Below, in pieces: positions 19,014-28,714 of a stretch of DNA of 44,929 nucleotides (position 1 is the stretch's first letter; the number at the start of each line of letters is the position of its first letter). The position numbers and the translations under genes are program-made. The notes beneath the pieces were generated by a model. The model had not been told where the DNA came from. It was given only the letters and a program-made list of their open reading frames with translations, and did not search any database. Origin of the DNA: Deltaproteobacteria bacterium (GTDB lineage Bacteria > Desulfobacterota > Deferrimicrobia > Deferrimicrobiales > Deferrimicrobiaceae); assembly GCA_020346465.1 (NCBI GenBank), contig CP070783.1:921944-966872 (forward strand). The letters run 5' to 3'.

Positions 19014-21407
19014 TCACCCTTCCGGGGGCAGGCGCAAAAATAGTTCCCAGAGGTTTGGGCGCCGTTCCTGCTCTATGAAAACGAAATCGCCGTCGCTTCG
19101 CAATGTAACAGCCCCATTTTCCAAGTAGAATGCCAGAACCGAGGGTATCAGATTCCCCCTTGTGAAACAAATGCTATTTTGGGAAACGACGGCGCCGGGG
19201 GCCGCCGCCCGGATCCACGCCCCGGGCTTGGCCTCGGCCGAACCATGGTGCGGCAGAAAAAGGATCCGTTTCCCCCCCTTCGTGTCGCGGAAGTTTCCCC
19301 CCCAGGCGGAAGGCCCCCTCTCCACGTCGCCGGGGAGCCACGCGGAGAAGGAGCCGTGGCGAATCTCCAGCAACAGGCACCGTTCGTTGGCCTTTCTCCG
19401 CCCGATTCCCTGTCCCGTCCCGCGGACGATCACCTCCGCTCCGCCCGACCCGTACCTGTCCCCCCGGGATTTTCCCCGGACCCTGCCGGTGTACCCCCCT
19501 ACCGCCTTCCCGAACGCGCCCTTGGGAATCCCCCCGGGGATCCAGATCTCCCCCACAGGCAGGGACGACAAGACGGCCTCCGCCCCGCCGTAATGATCCT
19601 CGTGCGGGTGCGTCAGGACGAGCACATCGATCCGGCGGATCCCCCTGCTCCGGAGGTACGGAAGGAGGACGGTCTCCCCCTTGTTCCCCCGCAGGCCGCT
19701 TCCGCAATCGACGAGCATATGCCCTCCTCCCGGGAAGGAAATCACGTGAGCCGCCCCCTTCCCGACGTTCAACGCGGCGAGGGTCAGGCGATGGTCAGGC
19801 AGGGCGGCATACGGAATGTGGATCCAGGCGAGGAAGACGGCACTGGCAACGGCAACCGCAGGCCACGGTTCCCTCCCGCGGCCGCGGAGCCACAGGGATC
19901 CGAAGGCGGCCCCCCCCGTACAGACAATCGGTGCGGCGATCCCGGTGGGGGGAAGGGGAACCCAGAAGGACCCGTTTGCGGAAACGCGGGCAAGAACCGC
20001 GAGGGAGCCGTTCAGGACCTGCGCGGCCGTGCCGACGGTACCCCCGAGAAGGTCGACCGAGAAAACGCCTCCCGCCACCCCGAGGAAGGCCCCGCACACG
20101 CCGACGGTCCCGAGCACGGGAAGGAACAGGACGTTCCACAGGATCGCGCCTGCCGGGAGACGTTCGAAAAACGCCGCGGACACCGGCAACGTTCCCAGAA
20201 AAGCCGTCGCGGACGCGACCACGGCGTTCCTCGCCCATCCGGCGGCCTTCCGATGGAACGGCAACGGGGGCGACCCGTTTCGCCCCTTTCCCGCAAAGGT
20301 GGCGATCAGGAAGAAGGAGGCGCCGTAGGAAAGGAGAAACGAGGGGGAAACGATCATCGAAGGGGCGCAGGCGATCGTCGCCAGGAAAAGAACCGTCCAT
20401 GCGGCGCCCGACCCTCGGACCCCGAGGAGATGCCGGAGGCACACGACAACACTGAGCATGCCGGCGGCCCGCATTGCGGAAACCGGCGACCCGGCCATCA
20501 GGGCGTACGCCCAGCAGGCAGGCAGGGCAAGGAGGGAGGAAACCTTGTTCAGGTCCGGAGACCCGTGCCTGCGGCGAGCGATCCAGAGTGCAAGCCGGAC
20601 CAGATACGACTGGACCGAGAAGAAAAGGACCACATGCACCCCCGAGATCGCCAGCAGGTGGGCGAGGCCCGTTCTCCGAAGGAGGGTGACCAAGGGATGG
20701 GACGGGGGTGGGCTCTCCCCCGTCGCCACGGCGCGGAGATAGAGGGCGCCGTCGGAATCGCCGGCGTGGCGGGAGATCCACCGCCCTGCTCGCGCGCGGG
20801 CGCGCCGAAACGGGTCCATGAAACCCCCGGTTCCGCTCTTTATCGGAAGGAAGACGGTCCGGGACGCGTCCGCGGCGAACCGGTACTGGACGCGCATCGC
20901 CAGGGCGGTCCACTCCCGGGGGATCTCCCCGGGATTCCCGAGGCTCCTGACCGCGTGCAGTCGACCCGTCGCCCGGACCTCGGCCGGGAACGATACGGCT
21001 GCGTCCGGGTTCCAGACCGACAGGAGCAGCCGGCCGGGCCGGATCGAGCGGGACCCGTCAAGGGTCGATACCGAGGCCCCCTCCACGATCCCGCCCCATC
21101 CCGCATCGGTGTGACGGATCTGGGAGACAACCCCGCGAAGAACGACCTCTCCCCCGAGAAACGGCCGGACCAGCGCGGGTTCGAGAAGGGGAATCCGCCA
21201 TACGGCCAGGACGCCACAGAGGGCAGCGACGGCATACGCGGAAAAGACCGGGGACCGGCGGAACACGACCAGGAGGAGACAGAGGAAGAGAAAACCGGCG
21301 ACCAAGGCGGCACGGCACGGCCCCGCCGACAGACCGAGAAAGAACCCGACCAGGAGCGGGAGGGACAGAAGGAAAACATGGCCCATTCCCCGGAACGGAT
21401 GACCCAT
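19014..21407 (-). CDS. comEC: ComEC/Rec2 DNA-uptake channel
   Basis: A 797-residue inner-membrane protein that transports one strand of incoming DNA during natural transformation. The N-terminus has several hydrophobic helices, followed by a soluble OB-like segment (about 90-190). The Competence domain (about 215-490) contains the family block TGLAHLLAISGVHV and many membrane segments. The C-terminal metallo-beta-lactamase domain (about 520-785) has an intact metal-binding HPHEDHYGG, a LPGDVE block and FLPHHGS, so the nuclease-like part looks active. Two in-frame ATGs (21407, 21386) are possible; neither has a strong ribosome-binding site. It lies between uvrC and the GGDEF gene, same strand. 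No comEA gene is visible in the window. Confidence 0.93.
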   Translation of the reverse strand: MGHPFRGMGHVFLLSLPLLVGFFLGLSAGPCRAALVAGFLFLCLLLVVFRRSPVFSAYAVAALCGVLAVWRIPLLEPALVRPFLGGEVVLRGVVSQIRHTDAGWGGIVEGASVSTLDGSRSIRPGRLLLSVWNPDAAVSFPAEVRATGRLHAVRSLGNPGEIPREWTALAMRVQYRFAADASRTVFLPIKSGTGGFMDPFRRARARAGRWISRHAGDSDGALYLRAVATGESPPPSHPLVTLLRRTGLAHLLAISGVHVVLFFSVQSYLVRLALWIARRRHGSPDLNKVSSLLALPACWAYALMAGSPVSAMRAAGMLSVVVCLRHLLGVRGSGAAWTVLFLATIACAPSMIVSPSFLLSYGASFFLIATFAGKGRNGSPPLPFHRKAAGWARNAVVASATAFLGTLPVSAAFFERLPAGAILWNVLFLPVLGTVGVCGAFLGVAGGVFSVDLLGGTVGTAAQVLNGSLAVLARVSANGSFWVPLPPTGIAAPIVCTGGAAFGSLWLRGRGREPWPAVAVASAVFLAWIHIPYAALPDHRLTLAALNVGKGAAHVISFPGGGHMLVDCGSGLRGNKGETVLLPYLRSRGIRRIDVLVLTHPHEDHYGGAEAVLSSLPVGEIWIPGGIPKGAFGKAVGGYTGRVRGKSRGDRYGSGGAEVIVRGTGQGIGRRKANERCLLLEIRHGSFSAWLPGDVERGPSAWGGNFRDTKGGKRILFLPHHGSAEAKPGAWIRAAAPGAVVSQNSICFTRGNLIPSVLAFYLENGAVTLRSDGDFVFIEQERRPNLWELFLRLPPEG

Positions 21408-21531
21408 GCCTTGGAGATTGCAACCCCCGTTCCCTCACGGGAAATCGAGGGCGCCCCTCAGGGGATGCGGAAGCCGGTCGTCGCGCCCCGCTGCGGAAGT
21501 GCCCCGGGAAGAAAACCCTCCAAAACGGTCC

Positions 21532-23184
21532 TTACGTATGCCCGGTGAACTGCTTCGCCCGTCGCGTGCGGTGGTAGGAAAGCGCGAACCGGTGGGCCTC
21601 GTCCCGGATCCGCATCAGGAGGAGCAGGACCGGGTCGTTCCCGGATAGGACCACCGGGTTCTTCCGGCCGGGAAGGAAGATCCTCTCCCGGGAGACCGTC
21701 CGTCCACCCCTTACACGCTCCTTGGCGAGCGAGACGACGGGGACGAAACCGCACCCGGCGGCGTCCATCGCGGCCAGGGCGGAGGACAGCTGTCCCTTCC
21801 CGCCGTCGATCAGAACGAGATCCGGCATCCCCCCGAAATCCTCGTCGTGCCCGAAGCGCCGCCGCACGACCTCCTCCATCATCGCGAAATCGTCCTGGCC
21901 CGTGGTCCCGCGGACCGCGAACTTCCGGTACCATTTCTTGACCGCCCGTCCGCCGATGAACGTCACCATCGAGCCCGTCGGCTCGGCCCCCCCGATGTTC
22001 GATATGTCGAACCCCTCGATCCGGACGGGGGGGCCTTGGAGCCGGCAAAGGGAGGCGAGCCTTGCCGACAGCCGCTCGTAGTCCGCCTCCTTCTCCTTCC
22101 GCATCCGGTTTGCCTCCGCCGCGTTCCGGTTCGCAAGCTCCACGAGGCGCGCCCTCTCGCCTTTGCCGGGGACCCGGACGACGACCGGTCTGCCCGCCCG
22201 CTCCGAGAGGAGGGAGTAAACCGGCTTCGGATCCGGGATCGCGTGGGGCAGCAGGATCTCCCCCGGGAAGTAGACCCCTTCGGAATAGTGCTGGAGGAGA
22301 AAGGAGGTGAGCGCCTCGTCCTCCCCCCCCGCTGCCCGGAAATGGTAGGAATGGGCGTCCGAGAGCCGCCCTTCCCGGATGTGGAGGATCGCCGCGGTGC
22401 CCTCGTCCCCTTCCCGGAACCAGCCGACGGTGTCCACCTCGCCGGAAACCGCACGCACGACCCGCTGCCGGACAAGGGTATTCTCCACGACGGTGATCCG
22501 GTCGCGGAGCCTGGCCGCCTCCTCGAACCTCATCTCCCTCGCAAGCCCGGTCATTTCCGTCCTCCAGCCCTTCAGGAGATCGCGGTAATTCCCCCGGAGG
22601 AAGCGCACGGCATCGTCGACGATGGGCAGGTACTCTTCCCGGGAGATCATCCCGGCGCACGCCCCTGCGCACCTTCCCATCTGGTAATTGAGGCACGGGC
22701 GCGTGCGGGAGGCGAACTTCTTCCGGGAGCAGGAGCAGAGGGGGAAAAACCGGTAGAGGATCCGGAGCGTTTCCCGGATCCCGCGGGCGGAGGAAAACGG
22801 CCCGAAATACATCGCCCCGTCCTTTGCCACCCGTCGGACCAGCTCGGGCCGGGGATACGCCTCTTTCCGGTCGATCCGCAGGAGGAGATACTCCTTGTCG
22901 TCCCTCAGGAAGATATTGAAGGGGGGACGGTGTTCCTTGATCAGCGTGTTCTCGAGGAGAAGGGCCTCCTTCTCCGAGGAGGTCACGATGCACCGAACGG
23001 ACGCCGTCCGGCCGAGCAGGTGGGGAATCTGGGGGCGGCCGTCCCCGCCGCCGATCGCGTACTGGTGAAGGCGGGCCCTCAGGTTCTTGGCCTTCCCGAC
23101 GTAGAGGACCTTCCCCCGTGCGTCCGACATGAGGTAGACGCCCGGGGCCCGCGGAAACGTTTTCCACCCGGATAGGGGGCCCAT
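21532..23184 (-). CDS. uvrC: Excinuclease ABC subunit C, lacking the C-terminal HhH domain
   Basis: UvrC makes the two incisions in nucleotide excision repair. The 550-residue product has the N-terminal GIY-YIG nuclease (APGVYLMSDARGKVLYVGKAKNL, residues about 13-35), a cysteine cluster (CSCS, then CLNYQMGRCAGAC), the UVR motif for UvrB contact (EMRFEEAARLRDRI near 215) and the RNase H-like 5' nuclease core with its acidic residues (GFDISN, LVLIDGGKG) and DEAHRFA. Most UvrC proteins continue for about 55-65 residues with a double helix-hairpin-helix after the YHR motif. Here the frame stops 12 residues after YHR, and no HhH pattern shows up in the other frames before comEC. It begins three bases after the uvrB stop. 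Confidence 0.93.
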   Translation of the reverse strand: MGPLSGWKTFPRAPGVYLMSDARGKVLYVGKAKNLRARLHQYAIGGGDGRPQIPHLLGRTASVRCIVTSSEKEALLLENTLIKEHRPPFNIFLRDDKEYLLLRIDRKEAYPRPELVRRVAKDGAMYFGPFSSARGIRETLRILYRFFPLCSCSRKKFASRTRPCLNYQMGRCAGACAGMISREEYLPIVDDAVRFLRGNYRDLLKGWRTEMTGLAREMRFEEAARLRDRITVVENTLVRQRVVRAVSGEVDTVGWFREGDEGTAAILHIREGRLSDAHSYHFRAAGGEDEALTSFLLQHYSEGVYFPGEILLPHAIPDPKPVYSLLSERAGRPVVVRVPGKGERARLVELANRNAAEANRMRKEKEADYERLSARLASLCRLQGPPVRIEGFDISNIGGAEPTGSMVTFIGGRAVKKWYRKFAVRGTTGQDDFAMMEEVVRRRFGHDEDFGGMPDLVLIDGGKGQLSSALAAMDAAGCGFVPVVSLAKERVRGGRTVSRERIFLPGRKNPVVLSGNDPVLLLLMRIRDEAHRFALSYHRTRRAKQFTGHT

Positions 23185-23187
23185 CGC

Positions 23188-25179
23188 CTACCTCGCCTTG
23201 AGTTCGACCCGCTCGAGGGCGAGCATGCGGTCCCGGATCTCGGCCGCCCGCTCGAAGTCGAGCTGCCTGGCGGCCTTCTCCATCTCCTTGCGCAGCTTCC
23301 GGAGATGGCGGGCCAGCTCCCCGGCGGAGGAGAAATCCCACGCCTCCTCCGGCATGACGGTAACATAGTCGCCCTCGCAGACCTGCCCGATCGGTTCGGC
23401 GATGCTCTTCCTCACGGTCTCCGGGGTGATGCCGTGCTCCTTGTTGAATTCCAGCTGCTTCGCCCGCCGCCGCTCCGTCTCGGAAATGGCGTCCCGCATC
23501 GACCCCGTCACCCGGTCCGCGTAGAGGATCACCTTCCCCGACAGGTTTCGCGAAGCCCTCCCGAACGTCTGGATGAGGGAACGGGCCGACCGGAGGAACC
23601 CCTCCTTGTCGGCGTCCAGGATGGCCACGAGGGACACCTCGGGGATGTCGAGCCCCTCCCGGAGGAGGTTGATGCCGATCAGGACGTCGAACTTCGCGAG
23701 GCGCAGATTCCGGATGATGTTGACCCTCTCGACCGTGTCGATGTCGGAGTGAAGGTACTGGACGCGAACCCCCTGGCCCTCGTAATACTCGGTCAGGTCC
23801 TCGGCCATCCGCTTGGTGAGGGTCGTCACGAGAACCCGCTCCCCGGCTTCCGCCCGCGCCCGGATCTCCCCGAGCAGGTCGTCCACCTGCCGGGTGGCGG
23901 GCCTGACCTCGACCCCGGGGTCCACGAGGCCTGTCGGACGGATGATCTGCTCCACCACGGCCCCCCGGCTCTCCTCCCGTTCGTAGTCGGCCGGCGTCGC
24001 GGAGACGTAGATCGTCTGTCCCACCCGCCGGTGGAACTCCTCGAACCGGAGCGGACGGTTGTCGAGGGCGGACGGGAGGCGGAACCCGAACGAAACCAGC
24101 GTCGACTTGCGGGAGAAGTCGCCGTTGTACATCCCGTGAAGCTGCGGCACGGTGACGTGCGATTCGTCGATGAACGTGAGGAAATCGTGCGGAAAATAGT
24201 CGAGCAGCGTGTAGGGGGGCTGGCCGGGACTTCGCCCGTCCAGGTGCCGGGAGTAGTTTTCGATGCCGCTGCAAAACCCCATCTGCCGAATCATCTCGAG
24301 GTCGTAGGCCGTGCGCTGCCGCAACCTCTCCGCCTCGAGGTTCTTACCCTCCTGCGTCAGCTCGTTCACCCGCTCGGCCAGTTCCGCCTCGATTCCGCTG
24401 ACGGCGCGGTCGAGATGTTCCTCCGGCGTGACGTAGTGGCTGGCCGGAAAGATGACCGTCTCCGGGACATCGTACAGCCGGGTCCCGCGCAGGGGATCGA
24501 CGTACCGGATCCGCTCGACGGTGTCCTCGTCGAATTCGACCCGCAGGACGCGCTCCTCCTCGTAGGCGGGAAACAGCTCCACCGCGTCGCCGCGCACGCG
24601 AAACGTCCCCCGGTGGAAATCGATGTCGTTCCGCTCGTACTGGATGTCGACAAGCCTCCGGATGAGGTCGTTCCGGGGAAACGGGGCTCCCTGCGTGACC
24701 CGCACCGTCGCCCTGCCGTAGAACTCGGGGGAGCCGAGGCCGTAGATGCACGACACCGAGGCGACGACGATCACGTCGCGCCGGGTCATGACCGACCGCG
24801 TGGCGCTGTGGCGCATCTTGTCGATCTGCTCGTTGATCGACGAATCCTTCTCGACGAAGGTGTCCGTCTGGGGAATGTACGCCTCGGGCTGGTAGTAGTC
24901 GTAATAGGAGACGAAATACTCGACGGCGTTGTCCGGGAAGAGCTCCTTGAATTCGGCGAACAGCTGGGCGGCGAGCGTCTTGTTCGGTGCGATGATCAGG
25001 GCCGGCCGGTCGGTCTCCGCGATGACGTTGGCCATCGTGAACGTCTTGCCGGAGCCGGTCACCCCCAGCAGGACCTGGCGCGGCAGGCCCCGGGAAAGCC
25101 CCCCCACGAGCCCCCGGATCGCTTCCGGCTGGTCTCCCGAAGGGGAAAACGGCAACTTCAGATGGAACCGGTTCTCCAA
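23188..25179 (-). CDS. uvrB: Excinuclease ABC subunit B
   Basis: The 663-residue DNA-damage-verification helicase of nucleotide excision repair. Walker A is [10 protein letters not shown] near residue 40, the beta-hairpin that locks DNA is [25 protein letters not shown] near 88-108, the DEAD-type box is FIDESH and helicase motif VI is QTFGRASRN. The C-terminal UVR domain for UvrC contact is [16 protein letters not shown] chose the TTG at 25179 because GGGGAGGGG lies seven bases upstream and the protein then begins [17 protein letters not shown], as in the family. A longer TTG start at 25197 would include the ribosome-binding site in the coding region. The 196-base gap to cysS shows only a short GC hairpin (25306-25323). 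Confidence 0.97.
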   Translation of the reverse strand: MENRFHLKLPFSPSGDQPEAIRGLVGGLSRGLPRQVLLGVTGSGKTFTMANVIAETDRPALIIAPNKTLAAQLFAEFKELFPDNAVEYFVSYYDYYQPEAYIPQTDTFVEKDSSINEQIDKMRHSATRSVMTRRDVIVVASVSCIYGLGSPEFYGRATVRVTQGAPFPRNDLIRRLVDIQYERNDIDFHRGTFRVRGDAVELFPAYEEERVLRVEFDEDTVERIRYVDPLRGTRLYDVPETVIFPASHYVTPEEHLDRAVSGIEAELAERVNELTQEGKNLEAERLRQRTAYDLEMIRQMGFCSGIENYSRHLDGRSPGQPPYTLLDYFPHDFLTFIDESHVTVPQLHGMYNGDFSRKSTLVSFGFRLPSALDNRPLRFEEFHRRVGQTIYVSATPADYEREESRGAVVEQIIRPTGLVDPGVEVRPATRQVDDLLGEIRARAEAGERVLVTTLTKRMAEDLTEYYEGQGVRVQYLHSDIDTVERVNIIRNLRLAKFDVLIGINLLREGLDIPEVSLVAILDADKEGFLRSARSLIQTFGRASRNLSGKVILYADRVTGSMRDAISETERRRAKQLEFNKEHGITPETVRKSIAEPIGQVCEGDYVTVMPEEAWDFSSAGELARHLRKLRKEMEKAARQLDFERAAEIRDRMLALERVELKAR

Positions 25180-25375
25180 CGCGTCACCCCTCCCCAATTA
25201 TATATGGAGACACAAGCTGCCTGTGCCGTCGACCGCGGCACCGAGAAACGGGGACCCGGGGCGATGCGGGGGGTTCCGCGGAGCGGCCTAGGGAGGGCAA
25301 CGAACCCGGAGCGGAGGCTCCGGATGTGGAGCCGGCACCGGCGCCCACGGCCGGGAGGAAGCGGCGCGGTGTTCT

Positions 25376-26860
25376 CTAGGTCCTGTACTTCCAGGTCGTG
25401 CCGGTTTTCAAGTCCTCCAGAACGATCCCGAGCGCGTCGAGTTCCTTGCGGATCCGGTCGGCCTCGGCGAAATTCCTGCCGGCGCGGGCGGCGTTCCGCT
25501 CCCCGATCCGCCGCTCGATTTCCTCATGGGAAATCCCGGCCTGTTCCGCAACCTCTGACGCTGCACCGACCGTCAATCCGGGGACCTCGCGCCGGAAGTA
25601 TTCCTCCGCGGAGGAGGTAAGCAACCCGAGGACGCCGAAAAGCGGCTCCAGGAGAGCATACCCCGCCAGGAACCGTCCCGCCTTTTCCTTTTGCCCGAGC
25701 GGTTCGGCCGGCGCCAGGCGGTTCAGGGCCCGCACGGCGTCGAACAGGTGTCCCAGGGCCGCGGCCGTGTTGAAGTCGTCGTCCATCGCCCCCGCAAACC
25801 GGGCGGGGGCGTCCCGGAGAGCGGCGAAATCATCCCCCTCCGGCACGGACGACGCCCCGTGCCCCGTGGAGGAACACGCCTCCGCCTTTTCCTTCACCCG
25901 GTAGAGGCGGTCGAGTCCCGCCTTCGCCTCGGCGAGGCTCCGGTCGGAGTAGTCGATCGGGCTCCGGTAATGGCTCGACGCCAGGAAGAAGCGGACCACT
26001 TCCGGCTTCACCTTTCCCAGCACATCCCGAAGGGTGAAGAAGTTTCCGAGGGACTTGCTCATCTTTTCGCTGTCGACGTTGACGAATCCGTTGTGGATCC
26101 AGTACCGCGCGAACGGCTTCCCGGTTGCCCCCTCCGACTGGGCGATCTCGTTCTCGTGGTGCGGGAAGACCAGGTCCTTTCCCCCCCCGTGGATGTCGAA
26201 GGTCTCCCCCAGGTGCCGCATCGCCATCGCCGAGCATTCGATGTGCCATCCCGGCCTCCCGGGGCCCCAGGGGCTGTCCCAGGAAGGCTCCCCGGCTTTC
26301 GACGCCTTCCAGAGGGCGAAGTCGAGCGGGTCCCGCTTCCGTTCATCCACATCGACCCGCGCCCCGGAAAGCAGCTCCTCGGTGTTCTTCCCCGAAAGCT
26401 TCCCGTACTCCCCGAACCCCCGGACCGAATAGTACACGTCGCCGTTCACGACGTATCCCTTCCCCGCCGCGATCAGGCGTTCGATGAGCTCGATGATGTC
26501 GGGGATGTGGTCGGTTGCCCGTGGCTCCACGTCGGGGCGCACGAGTCCCATCCTGTCGAAATCCTCGTAGAATGCTTCGATGTACCGGTTCGTAATCGTG
26601 CGGAAATCGGTCTTCTCCCGGTTCGCCCGCTGGATGATCTTGTCGTCGATGTCGGTGAAGTTGCGCACGAACGTCACCTCGTATCCCCGGTACCGGAGAT
26701 AGCGGACGATGATGTCGAAGGCGACGTTCGCACGGGCGTGCCCGATGTGGCAGAGGTCGTAGACCGTCACCCCGCACACGTACACCCTTACCTTCCCCGG
26801 CGAGATCGGAACGAAGGCTTCCTTGCGGTTTCCCAGCGTGTTGAATACGGTGAGCGCCAT
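25376..26860 (-). CDS. cysS: Cysteinyl-tRNA synthetase
   Basis: The 494-residue class Ia synthetase charges tRNA-Cys. HIGH is at residues 38-41 (LCHIGHARANVAFD) and KMSKS at 266-270 (KMSKSLGNF). Zinc ligands line up at C29, C209 (GWHIECSAMAMRHLG), H234 and E238. The DALR anticodon-binding domain and a helical C-terminal tail follow from about 340, ending in the usual RIRKELDALGIVLED-x-TW block. Length is slightly above the typical 460-480 because of Ala-rich loops near 330 and 415. The ATG overlaps the ispDF stop (ATGA). Confidence 0.97.
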   Translation of the reverse strand: MALTVFNTLGNRKEAFVPISPGKVRVYVCGVTVYDLCHIGHARANVAFDIIVRYLRYRGYEVTFVRNFTDIDDKIIQRANREKTDFRTITNRYIEAFYEDFDRMGLVRPDVEPRATDHIPDIIELIERLIAAGKGYVVNGDVYYSVRGFGEYGKLSGKNTEELLSGARVDVDERKRDPLDFALWKASKAGEPSWDSPWGPGRPGWHIECSAMAMRHLGETFDIHGGGKDLVFPHHENEIAQSEGATGKPFARYWIHNGFVNVDSEKMSKSLGNFFTLRDVLGKVKPEVVRFFLASSHYRSPIDYSDRSLAEAKAGLDRLYRVKEKAEACSSTGHGASSVPEGDDFAALRDAPARFAGAMDDDFNTAAALGHLFDAVRALNRLAPAEPLGQKEKAGRFLAGYALLEPLFGVLGLLTSSAEEYFRREVPGLTVGAASEVAEQAGISHEEIERRIGERNAARAGRNFAEADRIRKELDALGIVLEDLKTGTTWKYRT

Positions 26861-28044
26861 CAGGCCGTTCCCTTTTCCGTCGCCGGGAAGGATCCCACCA
26901 GGAGCGCGACGGCCCAGGCGGATATCCCCTCCCTGCGCCCTTCGAACCCCATTCCCTCGGTCGTCTTCCCCTTCAGGTTCACCCGATCGGCGGGAAGGGA
27001 AAGCATCGCGGCGATGGCCGTGCGGATCGCGGGAGCGACGGGAGCGATCTTCGGCTCCTCGCAGACGATGACGGCGTCGAGCCCCACCAGCCCGAACCCT
27101 TTTTCCACCATCCTCCCGCGCGCGTGGGCGACGATGCTGCGGCTGGAGATGCCCTTCGTTTCCGGTGCCCCGGGGGGGAAGTGCTGGCCGATGTCCGGCT
27201 CCCCGAGAGCGCCGTAGATCGCATCCGCGATCGCGTGGAGCAGAACGTCGCCATCGGAGTGGCCGAGGAGTCCCCGCTCATGCTCGATCCGGACCCCGCC
27301 CAGCCAGAGGTCCCGCCCCTCGACCAGCTGGTGCGCGTCCCCTCCGACCCCGATGCGGAAATCGGGCTGCCTGCGAAGGAACCCCTCGGCCATGCGCAGG
27401 TCCTCCGGGGTGGTGATCTTGATGTTCGCCTCCTCGCCCGGCACCGGGACGACGGGATGCCCCGCCCCCTCGACGAGGGAGGCGTCGTCGGTCCCCTGTC
27501 TCCCCTCTTCCCGCGCCCTGCCGTAGGCATCCCGCAGGATTCCCGCCCGAAATCCCTGCGGGGTCTGGGCAAGCATCAGTTCGGACCGGTCCCTCGTGCA
27601 CAGGGTCTTCTCCGCCCTGTCCCATTCCTTGACGGTGTCGCGGACAGGCACGACCGGCACGACGGCCCCGTGTTCCCGTGCACGCTCCACGCATCTCTCC
27701 AGAAGCTCCTCGGACACGAAGGGACGCACGGCGTCGTGCACCAGGATGACTTCCGCCTCCGCGGGGACCGCGGCGAGGGCGTTCCGCACCGAATCCTGAC
27801 GCTCCGCCCCTCCGTCGACCACGGCGAGGACCTTCTTCACCGAACGGTACGACGCCTTCATTTCGTCGGAAACGGACGGGGGAAGGGCGAGCACGACTCC
27901 GTCGACCTGCGGGGACGCGGTAAACGCGGAGAGGGTCCTGTCGAGAAGGGGACGCCCGCCGAGGGGGAGGAACTGCTTGGGAAGACCTCCCCCCATCCGT
28001 CTGCCGCCGCCCCCGGCGACGATGATCGCCACCACCCTGTTCAT
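26860..28044 (-). CDS. ispDF: Bifunctional IspD-IspF enzyme of the MEP isoprenoid pathway
   Basis: This 394-residue fusion carries two steps of the MEP pathway. Residues 1-about 228 are IspD (MEP cytidylyltransferase): nucleotide-binding IVAGGGGRRMGGGLPKQF, HDAVRPFV near 103 and QTPQGF near 160. Residues about 229-394 are IspF (2-C-methyl-D-erythritol 2,4-cyclodiphosphate synthase), with zinc ligands D236, H238 (GGDAHQL) and H270 (HSDGDVLLH) at exactly the family spacing, and the TTEGMGFEGRREGI block near the end. The order is IspD then IspF, with no IspE between them; ispE must be elsewhere. GGAGGAG lies just before the ATG. Fusions of this type are known in Campylobacter/Helicobacter, alphaproteobacteria and some Deltaproteobacteria. 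Confidence 0.96.
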   Translation of the reverse strand: MNRVVAIIVAGGGGRRMGGGLPKQFLPLGGRPLLDRTLSAFTASPQVDGVVLALPPSVSDEMKASYRSVKKVLAVVDGGAERQDSVRNALAAVPAEAEVILVHDAVRPFVSEELLERCVERAREHGAVVPVVPVRDTVKEWDRAEKTLCTRDRSELMLAQTPQGFRAGILRDAYGRAREEGRQGTDDASLVEGAGHPVVPVPGEEANIKITTPEDLRMAEGFLRRQPDFRIGVGGDAHQLVEGRDLWLGGVRIEHERGLLGHSDGDVLLHAIADAIYGALGEPDIGQHFPPGAPETKGISSRSIVAHARGRMVEKGFGLVGLDAVIVCEEPKIAPVAPAIRTAIAAMLSLPADRVNLKGKTTEGMGFEGRREGISAWAVALLVGSFPATEKGTA

Positions 28045-28121
28045 CACTCCTCCGGGATTCCTACGGACAGCGGATTCCCGCCACGGGGGCCGGACGGACG
28101 CGCGGGAAAAAGGAGAACCGG

Positions 28122-28610
28122 TCAGAGGTTCAGGAAGCGGCGCAGGTCCGCCTCCACCACTTCCTCCGTAACGGACCTGGCGATCGAGATCTCCTTGACC
28201 AGGAGAGAACGCGCCGTGTCGAGCATCTTCCTCTCCCCGAACGAAAGGACCTTCTCGCCCTTGAGGTGGAGAAGGTTGCGCAGAACCTCGGCGATTTCGA
28301 AGGGAGACCCGGACTTGAGCTTGTCCATGTACTGGCGGTAACGCCTGTTCCACGGCTGGGGGTCCACCCCCGTATCGCGGGTCCGGAGAATCTTGTAGAT
28401 GGACCGGACGGACTTCGCATCCATGATCCGCCGCAGACCGACCTGCTCCACGTTGTTCATGGGAATCATGATGGTCACGCCGGTGTCGAGGATCCGAAGA
28501 ACGTAGAAGGATGCCTTCTCGCCCCCCGAAATCGACTTCGATTCGATTGCCTGCACCATTCCGATCCCTTGGGCCGGATACACGGCCAAATCCCCCACTT
28601 TGAAGTTCAT
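28122..28610 (-). CDS. carD: CarD/CdnL-family RNA polymerase-binding transcription regulator
   Basis: A 162-residue CarD/CdnL/TRCF-type protein. The N-terminal Tudor-like domain (about 1-65; FKVGDLAVYPAQGIGMVQAIE) binds the RNA polymerase beta subunit. The helical C-terminal domain (about 70-162; KSGSPFEIAEVLRNLLHL and FGERKMLDTARSLLVKEI) contacts the upstream edge of the -10 box and stabilises open complexes, typically at rRNA promoters. It is the first gene of a long leftward block and lies behind a near-perfect sigma70 promoter. No DNA-binding zinc or HMGA-like part is present, so it is CdnL-like, not Myxococcus CarD proper. Confidence 0.94.
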   Translation of the reverse strand: MNFKVGDLAVYPAQGIGMVQAIESKSISGGEKASFYVLRILDTGVTIMIPMNNVEQVGLRRIMDAKSVRSIYKILRTRDTGVDPQPWNRRYRQYMDKLKSGSPFEIAEVLRNLLHLKGEKVLSFGERKMLDTARSLLVKEISIARSVTEEVVEADLRRFLNL

Positions 28611-28669
28611 TGGAACAGACCCTCCGAGGAGCTACCAGGAAGTGTGATCGAAGTATTTGTTTTGCTGCT

Positions 28670-28699
28670 ATTATAGGCGGATACCCCTGTTCCTGTCAA
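28670..28699 (-). promoter_or_regulatory. Consensus sigma70 promoter of carD
   Basis: TTGACA (28699-28694), 18-base spacer, TATAAT (28675-28670): both hexamers are perfect matches. Transcription would start near 28663, about 53 bases before the carD ATG. The -35 box lies a few bases upstream of the ribosome-binding site of the divergent DUF362 gene, so the two transcription units share a very short regulatory region. Confidence 0.85.
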
Positions 28700-28714
28700 T
28701 CGGGAGGAGCCCGC

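Noticed and set aside
21430..21443. Short inverted repeat between uvrC and comEC
   Set aside because: Only a 5-bp stem and no T-tract; likely chance.
21458..24274. A 900-codon leftward frame overlapping uvrC and the end of uvrB in another frame
   Set aside because: Arg/Gly/Pro-rich composition and no domain pattern; it is a frame shadow. I also read its end for a lost UvrC HhH domain and saw none.
25306..25323. A 7-bp GC hairpin between cysS and uvrB
   Set aside because: No T-tract on the minus strand and a short stem, so not supported as a terminator.
23305..25620. A very long open frame on the plus strand opposite uvrB
   Set aside because: High GC third positions keep antisense frames open; the product has no recognisable family pattern, and uvrB on the other strand is certain.
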